Part shown: positions 1 through 7,297 of the stretch, piece by piece
How positions within the stretch are numbered: position 1 is the stretch's first letter
Layout of the letters: each line of letters opens with the position of its first letter
Source: an uncultured Clostridia bacterium
GTDB lineage: Bacteria; Bacillota; Clostridia; Christensenellales; Borkfalkiaceae
Direction: 5' to 3'
Assembly (NCBI GenBank): GCA_934271245.1
Contig: CAKQQY010000013.1
Coordinates: 1 to 45,447 of the forward strand
DNA: 45,447 nucleotides
Notes under the pieces: generated by a model
The model's database searches: none
What the model was told of the DNA's origin: nothing
The model's input: only the letters and a program-made list of their open reading frames with translations
Position numbers and translations under genes: made by a program

Positions 1-43
1 GGTTCCGTAGACCGACGCTCTATCCAGCCAAAGCTAATGGTGC
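1..43 (-). tRNA. tRNA-Arg(ACG), 5' part, truncated by window edge
   Basis: Read on the minus strand from 43 down to 1, the sequence gives a 7-base acceptor 5' strand (GCACCAT), TA at positions 8-9, a D arm (GCTT / GAGC closing a TGGCTGGATA loop) and a perfect 5-bp anticodon stem (TCGGT / ACCGA, last base outside the window) around the loop CT-ACG-GA. The ACG anticodon marks the Arg tRNA that reads CGN codons. The variable loop, T arm and 3' acceptor strand lie beyond position 1. Confidence 0.85.
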
Positions 44-123
44 ATTTCTTATTTAATTATTTCAGCCGCAAATTTGCCACATTCAATCTCCGATTTTATG
101 CAGTTTCCCTTACGAGCCTTATT

Positions 124-152
124 ATTTTATAACAATAATTTTATTTTGTCAA
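124..152 (-). promoter_or_regulatory. Probable promoter of the tRNA-Arg gene
   Basis: On the minus strand TTGACA (152-147) is followed after 17 bases by TAAAAT (129-124). Transcription would start near 117, leaving a leader of about 74 bases before the tRNA 5' end at 43, to be removed by RNase P. Nothing else on this strand lies between promoter and tRNA. Confidence 0.6.
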
Positions 153-226
153 ATCATAATAAATAAAAAATTAAATTATTCGGCTTTTTGCCGTTTCTTC
201 CGAAAACTTACTCTTTATATATATAA

Positions 227-261
227 ACCGCCCGAACTGAATCACAATTCTTTCGGGCGGT
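227..261. terminator. GC-rich hairpin, possible second terminator for the AraC gene
   Basis: A 10-bp perfect inverted repeat (ACCGCCCGAA at 227-236, TTCGGGCGGT at 252-261) encloses a 15-base loop. On the minus strand it is followed by TTTATATATATAAAG, a modest T-rich tail. It lies downstream of the minus-strand AraC gene and behind a closer terminator. The 44-424 gap holds only the tRNA promoter, this hairpin and the hairpin at 287-318; I see no gene in it. Confidence 0.5.
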
Positions 262-286
262 AGTACCTTAACTTTTTCTCTATAAA

Positions 287-318
287 AACCTATGGCTATT
301 TTAAAAAGGCTATAGGTT
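287..318 (-). terminator. Intrinsic terminator of the AraC-family gene
   Basis: AACCTATGGC (287-296) pairs with GCTATAGGTT (309-318) with one G-U wobble. On the minus strand the hairpin is followed by TTTTTATAGAG. It sits about 105 bases after the stop of the minus-strand regulator at 425. Confidence 0.6.
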
Positions 319-424
319 TATTTTATGTCTTCTTAAGTTGGCGTTACGAGTAAAATATTTCTTTTTACCAAACACTTTTTTATTTTCGAGTGATTTTATT
401 AAGGTTGCCCTAACGTAAAACGTA

Positions 425-1306
425 TTATTTTGTTAAAGATTTACGATAATGGGAAGGAGAAGTTCCCGTCATTCGCTTAAAAAATCTTGTAAAATCTCCT
501 ACGTAATCGAAGCCGAGCGTTTCGGCGATTTCCGAAATACCCAACTGCGCCTGCGAAAGATAACTCAAAGCCTTTTCCAGTTTCATTTTTTCGTATTGTT
601 TAACCGGCGTTATGCCGAATTGTTTTTTGTAAAGCGAACAGAGATGGTTTTTAGAGTAACCGAGCGCGTTGGAGATATAAACGAGATCGAGAGAAGAAGA
701 AAGTTGTTTTTCCATCATCAGTTGCATAGACACGAAAAGGGAACGGTTAAGGTCGGGGAAATCGTTTTTGCCGAACGTGGCGGCAATTATATTGTTGAAA
801 AGATTAAGCACCAGTATTTTCGTTTTTAATACGGAAACGAGAGATTTTTCCATATTAGTGTTGATAATTTCGTGAATAAGTTTCAGAATAGGTTGAGATA
901 AGTGCGGGGAAGCAAATTTTACGACGTAAGGCAAATCCCACTTTGCGAACTCGTTTTCGCGGAACAAACTCATTTTGTCGGGGTCGCTTATGGGTTCGAA
1001 AGGCACGTACACCTTGTCGAAATCGTCGCGATAGGTAAAATCGAGATGAAGATGCGGTTGAATGAGCGGTTTTTCTCCCTTTGCCTGAAAGGTGTGGGGG
1101 ATTTTCGGGGGCAATAAAACGAGATCGTTTTCTTCCGCCACGTACTTTTTGTTTTCTATCGTGAGTTCGATTTTGCCCTGTTCTATAAAAAGGATTTCGT
1201 GGTCGAAAATCTGCCGTAAAGGTAAAATCCAGTGTAACGGCATGGTATCGGTCATTGCGCGCCTGACGTAAACGGAATATTGCCATAATTCTTTTTCTTC
1301 TAACAT
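425..1306 (-). CDS. AraC-family transcriptional regulator with N-terminal cupin sensor
   Basis: A 293-residue two-domain regulator. Residues about 20-90 form an AraC-type cupin sensor domain, with the typical LLPPKIPHTF segment and a His-rich strand. Residues about 190-290 carry the two helix-turn-helix motifs of the AraC/XylS family, ending in the signature GFDYVGDFTRFFKRMTG and SPSHYRK. The start is supported by AGGAG eight bases before ATG. It is divergent from the sugar ABC transporter operon at 1459 and shares a 152-base control region containing two direct repeats and both promoters, so it very likely senses the locus substrate and controls that operon. Family members usually activate the adjacent operon; the ligand cannot be read from sequence. 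Confidence 0.93.
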   Translation of the reverse strand: MLEEKELWQYSVYVRRAMTDTMPLHWILPLRQIFDHEILFIEQGKIELTIENKKYVAEENDLVLLPPKIPHTFQAKGEKPLIQPHLHLDFTYRDDFDKVYVPFEPISDPDKMSLFRENEFAKWDLPYVVKFASPHLSQPILKLIHEIINTNMEKSLVSVLKTKILVLNLFNNIIAATFGKNDFPDLNRSLFVSMQLMMEKQLSSSLDLVYISNALGYSKNHLCSLYKKQFGITPVKQYEKMKLEKALSYLSQAQLGISEIAETLGFDYVGDFTRFFKRMTGTSPSHYRKSLTK

Positions 1307-1322
1307 TTTCCGAGCTCCTGCG

Positions 1323-1390
1323 AATTTGTTAAAATTATAGGCGTATTTTTTGCGTAAGTCAATAGAAATCGTTAAATTTGCTAAAAATAG
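1323..1390. repeat. Two phased direct repeats, candidate AraC-family operators
   Basis: AATTTGTTAAAA at 1323-1334 and AATTTGCTAAAA at 1375-1386 differ at one base and are followed by related tails (TTATAGG and ATAGCC). They are 52 bases apart, about five turns of B-DNA, so they face the same side of the helix. The first copy covers the predicted start point of the regulator gene; the second lies upstream of the -35 box of the transporter operon. The site layout is seen directly; binding is inferred. Confidence 0.55.
1334..1362 (-). promoter_or_regulatory. Promoter of the AraC-family regulator gene
   Basis: On the minus strand TTGACT (1362-1357) and TATAAT (1339-1334) are separated by 17 bases. 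The predicted start near 1327 falls inside the first direct repeat, which suggests autorepression when that repeat is occupied. Confidence 0.7.
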
Positions 1391-1404
1391 CCTTATGAAT
1401 GCTA

Positions 1405-1433
1405 TTGAACGGACAATTATTTGGTGTTATATT
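1405..1433 (+). promoter_or_regulatory. Promoter of the sugar transport and catabolism operon
   Basis: TTGAAC (1405-1410) and TATATT (1428-1433) are separated by 17 bases. The start would be near 1440, about 20 bases before the first ATG. The second candidate operator ends about 18 bases upstream of the -35 box, a usual place for an AraC-family activator. Confidence 0.65.
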
Positions 1434-1458
1434 CTAATAAAAAGAAGGAGAAACGACG

Positions 1459-3126
1459 ATGCGTGTTTTAAAAAGACTTTGCGGCGTAATAATGGCAGCG
1501 ACTATATGTCTTGCGCCGATAATCAATTTTACGGGGTGTTTTAATTCTAACGTAGACGAAGACACTCTCGTTATAGAAGTTGTGTTCCCCGGGCTTTCGG
1601 GAATGAAGCCTGCCGACCAGAAAAACAATCCCGTAGCGGATAAAATACGCGAAAAAACGGGCGTAAATATAGTGGCTAACTTTACCGAAGGTTCCGTTAC
1701 GAGTAAACTCACGTCCATAGTGTCTATGGGGACGGAAAGCGACCTGATTATGTTCCGTTACGGCGGAACCGACGACGGCGCCGACAAAATCGTAAAAGAC
1801 GCCATAGCCGCGGGGTTCTTTCTGCCGATAGGCGATTACACGAAAGGAATGGAAAACCTTGAACCGAACTATACGACGGGGCTTTCGCAGAATTTCGTGA
1901 AGAACGGAATCGACGATCCGGATTTTAACGGTAAAAGGTATATTTTGCCCATGCACACGGCGAAAGACACGGAAAACGAAACCAACTGGGGATACACTGT
2001 GTACGGACGAAAGGATATTTTAGACGATCTCGGAATAGACCCTTACGAAGTGCATACTTCTCAGCAGTTATACGATATAGCAAAACGCATAAGCCGGGGG
2101 AAATATAAAGATATAAACGGAAATACCGTAATACCCGCAAGTTGCTGGCAACAGGGGTGGTCGTACGAAGTGTTCCTTAACAGTTTCAAATACCGTCAGA
2201 TGACGAGTATTCTCGAAAACGGCGACGGCTCTCTTACCTGGCAGGGAATGGACGATATGATGGTCGAAGAAGCCAAGTTCATGCAAAAAATGATTAAAGA
2301 AGGTCTTTTCGACAGCGAAGCGTTTACGCAAACGGACAGTCTGGCGAGAGAAAAGCACGTCAACGGCTCGGTTGCGCTTACGGGCGCGCATTATTCGCAT
2401 ATACAGAACGCTTTGGAACACACTCTTTACGAAGATCACCCGGAAATGCGTTACGTGCCTATGGGTCCGATTTACGACGCGAACGGCAATCCTTATATGC
2501 CCGAAACGTATACGACCATGGGACTTGGCGCGACGGCTGTGTTCGTCGTTCCGTCGTCCACGAAAAAATTAGATAAGATAATAAAATATCTCGATTATAT
2601 CAACAGCGAAGAAGGTCGTACGCTCGTATATCTCGGTATCGAAGGCGAAGACTGGGAGAAGACCGAGAAAGGGGAAATCCGTACCACCAAACTTTATCGC
2701 GATAAAATCAAAGAAGACGGGCGTTACGGAACCAACCGCGGAATAAGCAGTATATATACCTACGGCGTTGCGCGGCTCGATAACAATATTTACGAAAGGG
2801 CGAACGACGTGGACGGCGACCCCGCGGTGGAATATCGCGAAAAGGTCCGCGAAATGTATCCGCTCGTAAGGGTGGACGGAGTGGTCGCGACGTTCTGGGA
2901 CGACGAGTTTTCCCGTCACGACGAACTTTTGGAAGTATTGATTACCAACGACTATAAAAAGATGATAGAATCTTGTTATTTTGCGAATTCGGCGAGCGAT
3001 ATAGATAATAAAGTGCTGGCGTATCGCCGCGCGATATCCAAAAATAACCTGATGAAAGATTATCTGACGTTTGTAAAGAACAGCGCGGCTAAGGCTCGCG
3101 CGGAAGGGATTAACGTAATTTTTTAA
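1459..3126 (+). CDS. Extracellular sugar-binding lipoprotein of an ABC importer (family 1, LipO/YtcQ type)
   Basis: A 555-residue solute-binding protein. It has a short basic N-terminus, a hydrophobic segment and a lipobox FTGC with the lipidated Cys at residue 27, so it should be anchored on the outer face of the membrane. The length and layout fit the large substrate-binding proteins that pair with LplB and YtcP permeases for complex or acidic oligosaccharides. AAGGAG lies ten bases before the ATG. It is the first gene of the operon and is followed after five bases by the first permease. No ATPase gene is present in the locus; this importer class commonly borrows an MsmK-type ATPase encoded elsewhere. 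The substrate is inferred from the downstream enzymes. Confidence 0.93.
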   Translation: MRVLKRLCGVIMAATICLAPIINFTGCFNSNVDEDTLVIEVVFPGLSGMKPADQKNNPVADKIREKTGVNIVANFTEGSVTSKLTSIVSMGTESDLIMFRYGGTDDGADKIVKDAIAAGFFLPIGDYTKGMENLEPNYTTGLSQNFVKNGIDDPDFNGKRYILPMHTAKDTENETNWGYTVYGRKDILDDLGIDPYEVHTSQQLYDIAKRISRGKYKDINGNTVIPASCWQQGWSYEVFLNSFKYRQMTSILENGDGSLTWQGMDDMMVEEAKFMQKMIKEGLFDSEAFTQTDSLAREKHVNGSVALTGAHYSHIQNALEHTLYEDHPEMRYVPMGPIYDANGNPYMPETYTTMGLGATAVFVVPSSTKKLDKIIKYLDYINSEEGRTLVYLGIEGEDWEKTEKGEIRTTKLYRDKIKEDGRYGTNRGISSIYTYGVARLDNNIYERANDVDGDPAVEYREKVREMYPLVRVDGVVATFWDDEFSRHDELLEVLITNDYKKMIESCYFANSASDIDNKVLAYRRAISKNNLMKDYLTFVKNSAAKARAEGINVIF

Positions 3127-3131
3127 TTAAG

Positions 3132-4100
3132 ATGAACGAAAACGTAAAGAATTCAAAACCGAATCTGAAAGCGAAATTAAAGACCGTTTCTCGTAAGGTG
3201 TGGCAAAGGCGGGTATCTTATTTATTTATCATACCCGCGCTCGTCTGGTTTACGATATTTTGTTACGTGCCGATTCTGGGCGTAGTGGTAAGTATAAAAG
3301 AATTCAGTTTTCAGGGCGGAATATGGGGCAGCGCAATCGCCGAACCCTGGTATAAATGGTACGAACTTTTTCTTACCAGCAATTCCTTCTGGATTATCGT
3401 TAAAAATACGGTGGTAGTAAGCCTGTTAAAACTGATTACGGGTTTCCCCGCGCCGATTATTCTTGCGTTGATGCTCAACGAAGTAAGAAACAAGCACTTT
3501 AAAAAGGCGGTGCAGACGATTTCTTATCTGCCTTATTTCGTTTCGTGGGTAATCGTTGCGGCGATGATGAACCAACTGCTTACGCCGTACGGCGGACAAG
3601 GACCGTTAAATAAAATCATACAACTTCTGACGGGTTCGGAAAATCCGAAATATATTTACGGGGCGAAAGAATATTTTTATCCGCTTATACTTCTCACCAA
3701 CGTCTGGAAAGGCGTAGGGTGGGGTTCGATAGTGTACCTTGCGGCAATAACGGGTGTTAATCCGAGTTTGTACGAAGCGGCGGCGCTCGACGGCGCAGGG
3801 CGTTTCAGAATGATGTGGAATATAACGTTGCCGTCAATAAAAACCACTATCGGCTTGCTTTTTATTCTTGCTCTCGGCGGAATAATGAGCGCTGGTTACG
3901 ACCAGATTTACGTGTTTATGACGCCCGGAAACTACGATTATTCCAACGTTCTGGATATTTATATTATAGAAAACGGTATAAACAACGCCCGATACGAAAT
4001 CGCGACGGCGGCGCAGTTTTTCCAGAGCGTAATCGCGTTGGCGTTCGTGCTTATAGGGAATTACGTCAGCGATAAAACTACGGGGGTGTCTTTATGGTAA
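3132..4100 (+). CDS. Sugar ABC transporter permease, LplB/YteP type
   Basis: A 322-residue inner-membrane permease with about six membrane segments. The cytoplasmic EAA loop that contacts the ATPase is clear: EAAALDGAGRFRMMWNITLP at about residues 217-236. A charged Lys/Arg-rich N-terminus precedes the first membrane helix, as is usual for LplB-like proteins. It starts five bases after the binding-protein stop with only a weak ribosome site, so it is probably translated by coupling, and it overlaps the next permease by seven bases. Together the two permeases form the heterodimeric channel of a CUT1-type importer. Confidence 0.93.
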   Translation: MNENVKNSKPNLKAKLKTVSRKVWQRRVSYLFIIPALVWFTIFCYVPILGVVVSIKEFSFQGGIWGSAIAEPWYKWYELFLTSNSFWIIVKNTVVVSLLKLITGFPAPIILALMLNEVRNKHFKKAVQTISYLPYFVSWVIVAAMMNQLLTPYGGQGPLNKIIQLLTGSENPKYIYGAKEYFYPLILLTNVWKGVGWGSIVYLAAITGVNPSLYEAAALDGAGRFRMMWNITLPSIKTTIGLLFILALGGIMSAGYDQIYVFMTPGNYDYSNVLDIYIIENGINNARYEIATAAQFFQSVIALAFVLIGNYVSDKTTGVSLW

Positions 4101-4981
4101 ACGCTCGTAAAAGGCTTAATCGCTTATCCCCCTTTCAGATAGTCAACGGAATACTGCTTATAATGCTGTCCGTCGTAATGATTTATCCGTTTTTATACAT
4201 TTTCGCTATTGCTTTTAACGACAGCGCGGACACTTTAAGGGGCGGAATATGGTTGTTCCCGAGAGTTTTTACTTTCGATAATATCGCCGTGGCGTTTCAG
4301 GACAGCAGAATATTCAATTCGCTCGTCGTATCTGTTCTGCGCGTCGTGGTAACCACCTTTCTTGCGGTAATTCTCACCGTAATGCTTGCGTACGGCGTGC
4401 TTGACAAAAAACTCGTGGGAAGAAAGTTCTTTTTGAAGTATATCTTTTTTTCCACGCTTTTTTCGGGCGGTATCATTCCGTTTTTCCTATTGATGAGAGA
4501 TCTTAATCTCGTCAACAGTTTCTGGATATACGTACTGCCTGCGTTGTACAGTTTTTATAACATGATAGTTATCCGTTCGACGTTTGAAAGCATACCCGAT
4601 TCGCTTGCGGAATCGGCAAGGCTGGACGGCGCGGGAGATTTCATTATCTTATTCGCCATATATTTTCCTTTGGCGATGCCGGCAATCGCAACGATTTCGC
4701 TTTTTTCCATAGTGTTCCACTGGAACGACTGGTTTGCGGGCGCGTTTTACGTCAGCAACGAATCGTTGAAGCCTGCCGCCACGTTATTACAGGAAATTAT
4801 TTCAAGCGCGTCGAGCGATCCTACGGGGCCGGGCGGCGCGGGAACGGGCAGTTCGGATATTATGTCGCAGTCGTTGCAGATGGCGTTCGTAGTAATACTG
4901 GTAACGCCGGTCATCGTAGTGTACCCGTTTTTGCAGAAATACTTTGTAAAGGGAGCCGTAATCGGGTCTATCAAGGAGTAG
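4094..4981 (+). CDS. Sugar ABC transporter permease, LplC/YtcP type
   Basis: A 295-residue MalG-like permease with six predicted membrane segments and an EAA-like loop (LAESARLDGAGDFIILFAIY) followed by FPLAMPAIA. The C-terminus KGAVIGSIKE is typical of the YtcP family. It overlaps the preceding permease gene by seven bases and its stop codon is part of the ribosome binding region of the next gene. It should pair with the LplB-type protein in the membrane. Confidence 0.93.
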   Translation: MVNARKRLNRLSPFQIVNGILLIMLSVVMIYPFLYIFAIAFNDSADTLRGGIWLFPRVFTFDNIAVAFQDSRIFNSLVVSVLRVVVTTFLAVILTVMLAYGVLDKKLVGRKFFLKYIFFSTLFSGGIIPFFLLMRDLNLVNSFWIYVLPALYSFYNMIVIRSTFESIPDSLAESARLDGAGDFIILFAIYFPLAMPAIATISLFSIVFHWNDWFAGAFYVSNESLKPAATLLQEIISSASSDPTGPGGAGTGSSDIMSQSLQMAFVVILVTPVIVVYPFLQKYFVKGAVIGSIKE

Positions 4982-4983
4982 AG

Positions 4984-7248
4984 ATGAAAAAGAGTTTAAA
5001 AGCGGCGGCGTTGGTTTTGTCTGCGGCGATAGCGTTTTCGGCGGTTGCCTGCAACAATGACGGCGGAAAGCCGAACGACGGAGAAACGAAAATGGGTGAA
5101 AAAGTAACGTCGGTAGATAAGGACGGCTTGTACGGACTTACGACGAAAAATTTTTCGGTGTTGCTCGACGGCTCGGGCAATCTAAGAATTTTTAACGGAG
5201 AAAAAGAACTCACTTCGCAAAAAGGGGCGGGCAACTTTACGTTGTACGTCGATTTGGGTACGACAGACCCGTTTGACGCAAGGGAAAGTTTTTCCGAACT
5301 TGCTCGCCTTTCTTCGGCTGATTCCGAAATAAAGAGCAAGACGGTAAAAAATATCGAAAACGGCATGACGCTCACGGCGGAATACGGACTTAAAACCGAC
5401 GTAAAGGACGGCGAGATTACCGTAAGCCAGAGTATTTCCGTAAAAGATTACGCGACGGAAGCGGAAATATCTTACACGGTAAAGAACGAAATCGACGGCA
5501 GCACGGTAGTGGCGTTGGTTTCGGCGCAAAGCGGCGGAATAGACGGCGATTATACGCTGTTCTGGCCGTTGCACGAAGGTTATCTGATTCCGTCGGCGGT
5601 AAACGCGGCGATAAAAGGCAACTTGTCTGTCGGCAGAGAAGATTCCGCCTGGAAAGACGTGAACGTGAAAAAGATAGTTTACTCTTATCCCGCGCCGCTT
5701 TCCATGGCTTTGACCCAGATTTATAACGAAAACGACAGTTTATATCTTTACGCGAAAGACGAAGCGAACGAAATAAAACGTTTTAATTTCGGCGTGTTCG
5801 ACGGCGTAAACGATTACGACCAAGGCAAAGAAAACTCGTGCAGTTTAAGTCTTACGCAGTACCCGTACGTTTCGGCAGGGGCGGAAAAGATGACCTATCC
5901 GATAGTGTTGGGCGTGGCGCAAGGCGGCTGGTTCGACGGTTCGGATTCTTATCGGGAATATAAACTCACGCAGGATATAAGGATAAAGAATTATACGGAA
6001 AAGGTCATAGACAGTAACGCGATTTTTTCCGACACGGCGTGTCAACCGAATTTGCAGCCGAAACTTTGTTACGATTTATCGGGCAGTACGGGCGGAAAAT
6101 TCGCCATTGATCTCGCGTCGCAAGCCGACTGGGTGGACGATATGTATATCGATAACATGATATCTATCGGGTGGCATTCCAACGGATTCGACACGATGTA
6201 TCCCGATTATAAATTTCATTCGGCAATGGGTACGGAAGCCGATTTTAAATCGGGCGTGGAAAAGATTCACAAAAACGGAGATAAAATATATCCCTATCTC
6301 AACGCGTGGGCGATACTCGGCGAAAGCGAATGGTATCGTTCTGGCGGCGGAGTAGGGGATCGCGTTTCCGTTAAAAAACGTTCTTTTTACGGAACGAACT
6401 ACAATATAAACAATTATTACACCTGGGGTAAGTTTATAGGCGCTTGCCCGTATGCCGACGAGTACGTGGAAATATTTACCGAAGCGGCGGACAGGCTTGC
6501 GAAAAACGGCGCGGACGGTTTGTGGCTCGACCAGTTAATGGAAATGCCTGCGGAGTTTTGTTACGATAAAACGCACGGGCATACTAATCCCGCAACCGCC
6601 TACGGGCAGGGAATGGAAAAACTGATGACGTCCGTCAGAAAAACTTTTGAAAAGTATACCGACGATTTTTATTTTATATGCGAAGGATTAAACGACGCTT
6701 ATCTTAAATATATCGATATTCCGGGCAATATGTGGGCGCGCGCGCTTACTTTCGGCGAAAATTGCGCGCCGGAAATTACGCGGTACACAATCCCGTCGAG
6801 AATTTTAGGGTTGTGGAATAAAGACGACGCAATCACCACGCCGAACGAACATGCGATCGCGTGCTATCTCGGTGACCCGCTGCTTATGCAGGGCGGTTCG
6901 AAAAATCCCTATTCGCGCGCATATATAGAACTTTACGAACGTTTGCCCGACGTTTATGCGAAAGGAAGATTTTTTGCGGATAAAGGGCTTTCGGGGATTC
7001 CCGAAAAGGTAAAAGTTTCCGTGAAAGCGGGAGCGGACAGATTCGTGGTTACCGTATATAACCTTAACGAAAAGGACGTCGAATTCGGATTGAAAATCGA
7101 TCTTTCCGCAATCGGATACGGCGGAAGGGAAATCGCGAGAGTATCGGGGGCGATAAAACGGCAGAACTTTTACGCGTTTGCCGATAATTCGTTTACCGTT
7201 CGCGCGGGAATGAATTCGATAGAATCGTACCTTGTGGAGATGAAATAA
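4984..7248 (+). CDS. Large extracellular lipoprotein, probable glycoside hydrolase (DUF6259-like)
   Basis: A 754-residue exported protein with lipobox AVAC and lipidated Cys23. The N-terminal half (about 40-330) looks like an all-beta sugar-binding or galactose-mutarotase-like region. Residues about 370-650 have the features of a TIM-barrel hydrolase: WHSNGFDTMYPDY, a YLNAWAILGESEWY strand, and DGLWLDQLMEMP, where an Asp on a beta strand end could be the nucleophile. A C-terminal beta domain follows (about 675-754). This arrangement resembles DUF6259-type proteins related to GH101/GH129-like enzymes, but I cannot place it in a CAZy family with certainty. AAGGAG overlaps the upstream stop. Its place between transporter and intracellular enzymes suggests that it trims a polymer or glycan on the cell surface before import. 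Confidence 0.6.
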   Translation: MKKSLKAAALVLSAAIAFSAVACNNDGGKPNDGETKMGEKVTSVDKDGLYGLTTKNFSVLLDGSGNLRIFNGEKELTSQKGAGNFTLYVDLGTTDPFDARESFSELARLSSADSEIKSKTVKNIENGMTLTAEYGLKTDVKDGEITVSQSISVKDYATEAEISYTVKNEIDGSTVVALVSAQSGGIDGDYTLFWPLHEGYLIPSAVNAAIKGNLSVGREDSAWKDVNVKKIVYSYPAPLSMALTQIYNENDSLYLYAKDEANEIKRFNFGVFDGVNDYDQGKENSCSLSLTQYPYVSAGAEKMTYPIVLGVAQGGWFDGSDSYREYKLTQDIRIKNYTEKVIDSNAIFSDTACQPNLQPKLCYDLSGSTGGKFAIDLASQADWVDDMYIDNMISIGWHSNGFDTMYPDYKFHSAMGTEADFKSGVEKIHKNGDKIYPYLNAWAILGESEWYRSGGGVGDRVSVKKRSFYGTNYNINNYYTWGKFIGACPYADEYVEIFTEAADRLAKNGADGLWLDQLMEMPAEFCYDKTHGHTNPATAYGQGMEKLMTSVRKTFEKYTDDFYFICEGLNDAYLKYIDIPGNMWARALTFGENCAPEITRYTIPSRILGLWNKDDAITTPNEHAIACYLGDPLLMQGGSKNPYSRAYIELYERLPDVYAKGRFFADKGLSGIPEKVKVSVKAGADRFVVTVYNLNEKDVEFGLKIDLSAIGYGGREIARVSGAIKRQNFYAFADNSFTVRAGMNSIESYLVEMK

Positions 7249-7297
7249 ATTCGATTTAATAAAAAAAGGGGTCGAATTGAAATAAAGGAGGAAAAAA

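Noticed and set aside
449..829. 126-residue frame opposite the AraC gene
   Set aside because: Antisense shadow of the helix-turn-helix region with no domain of its own.
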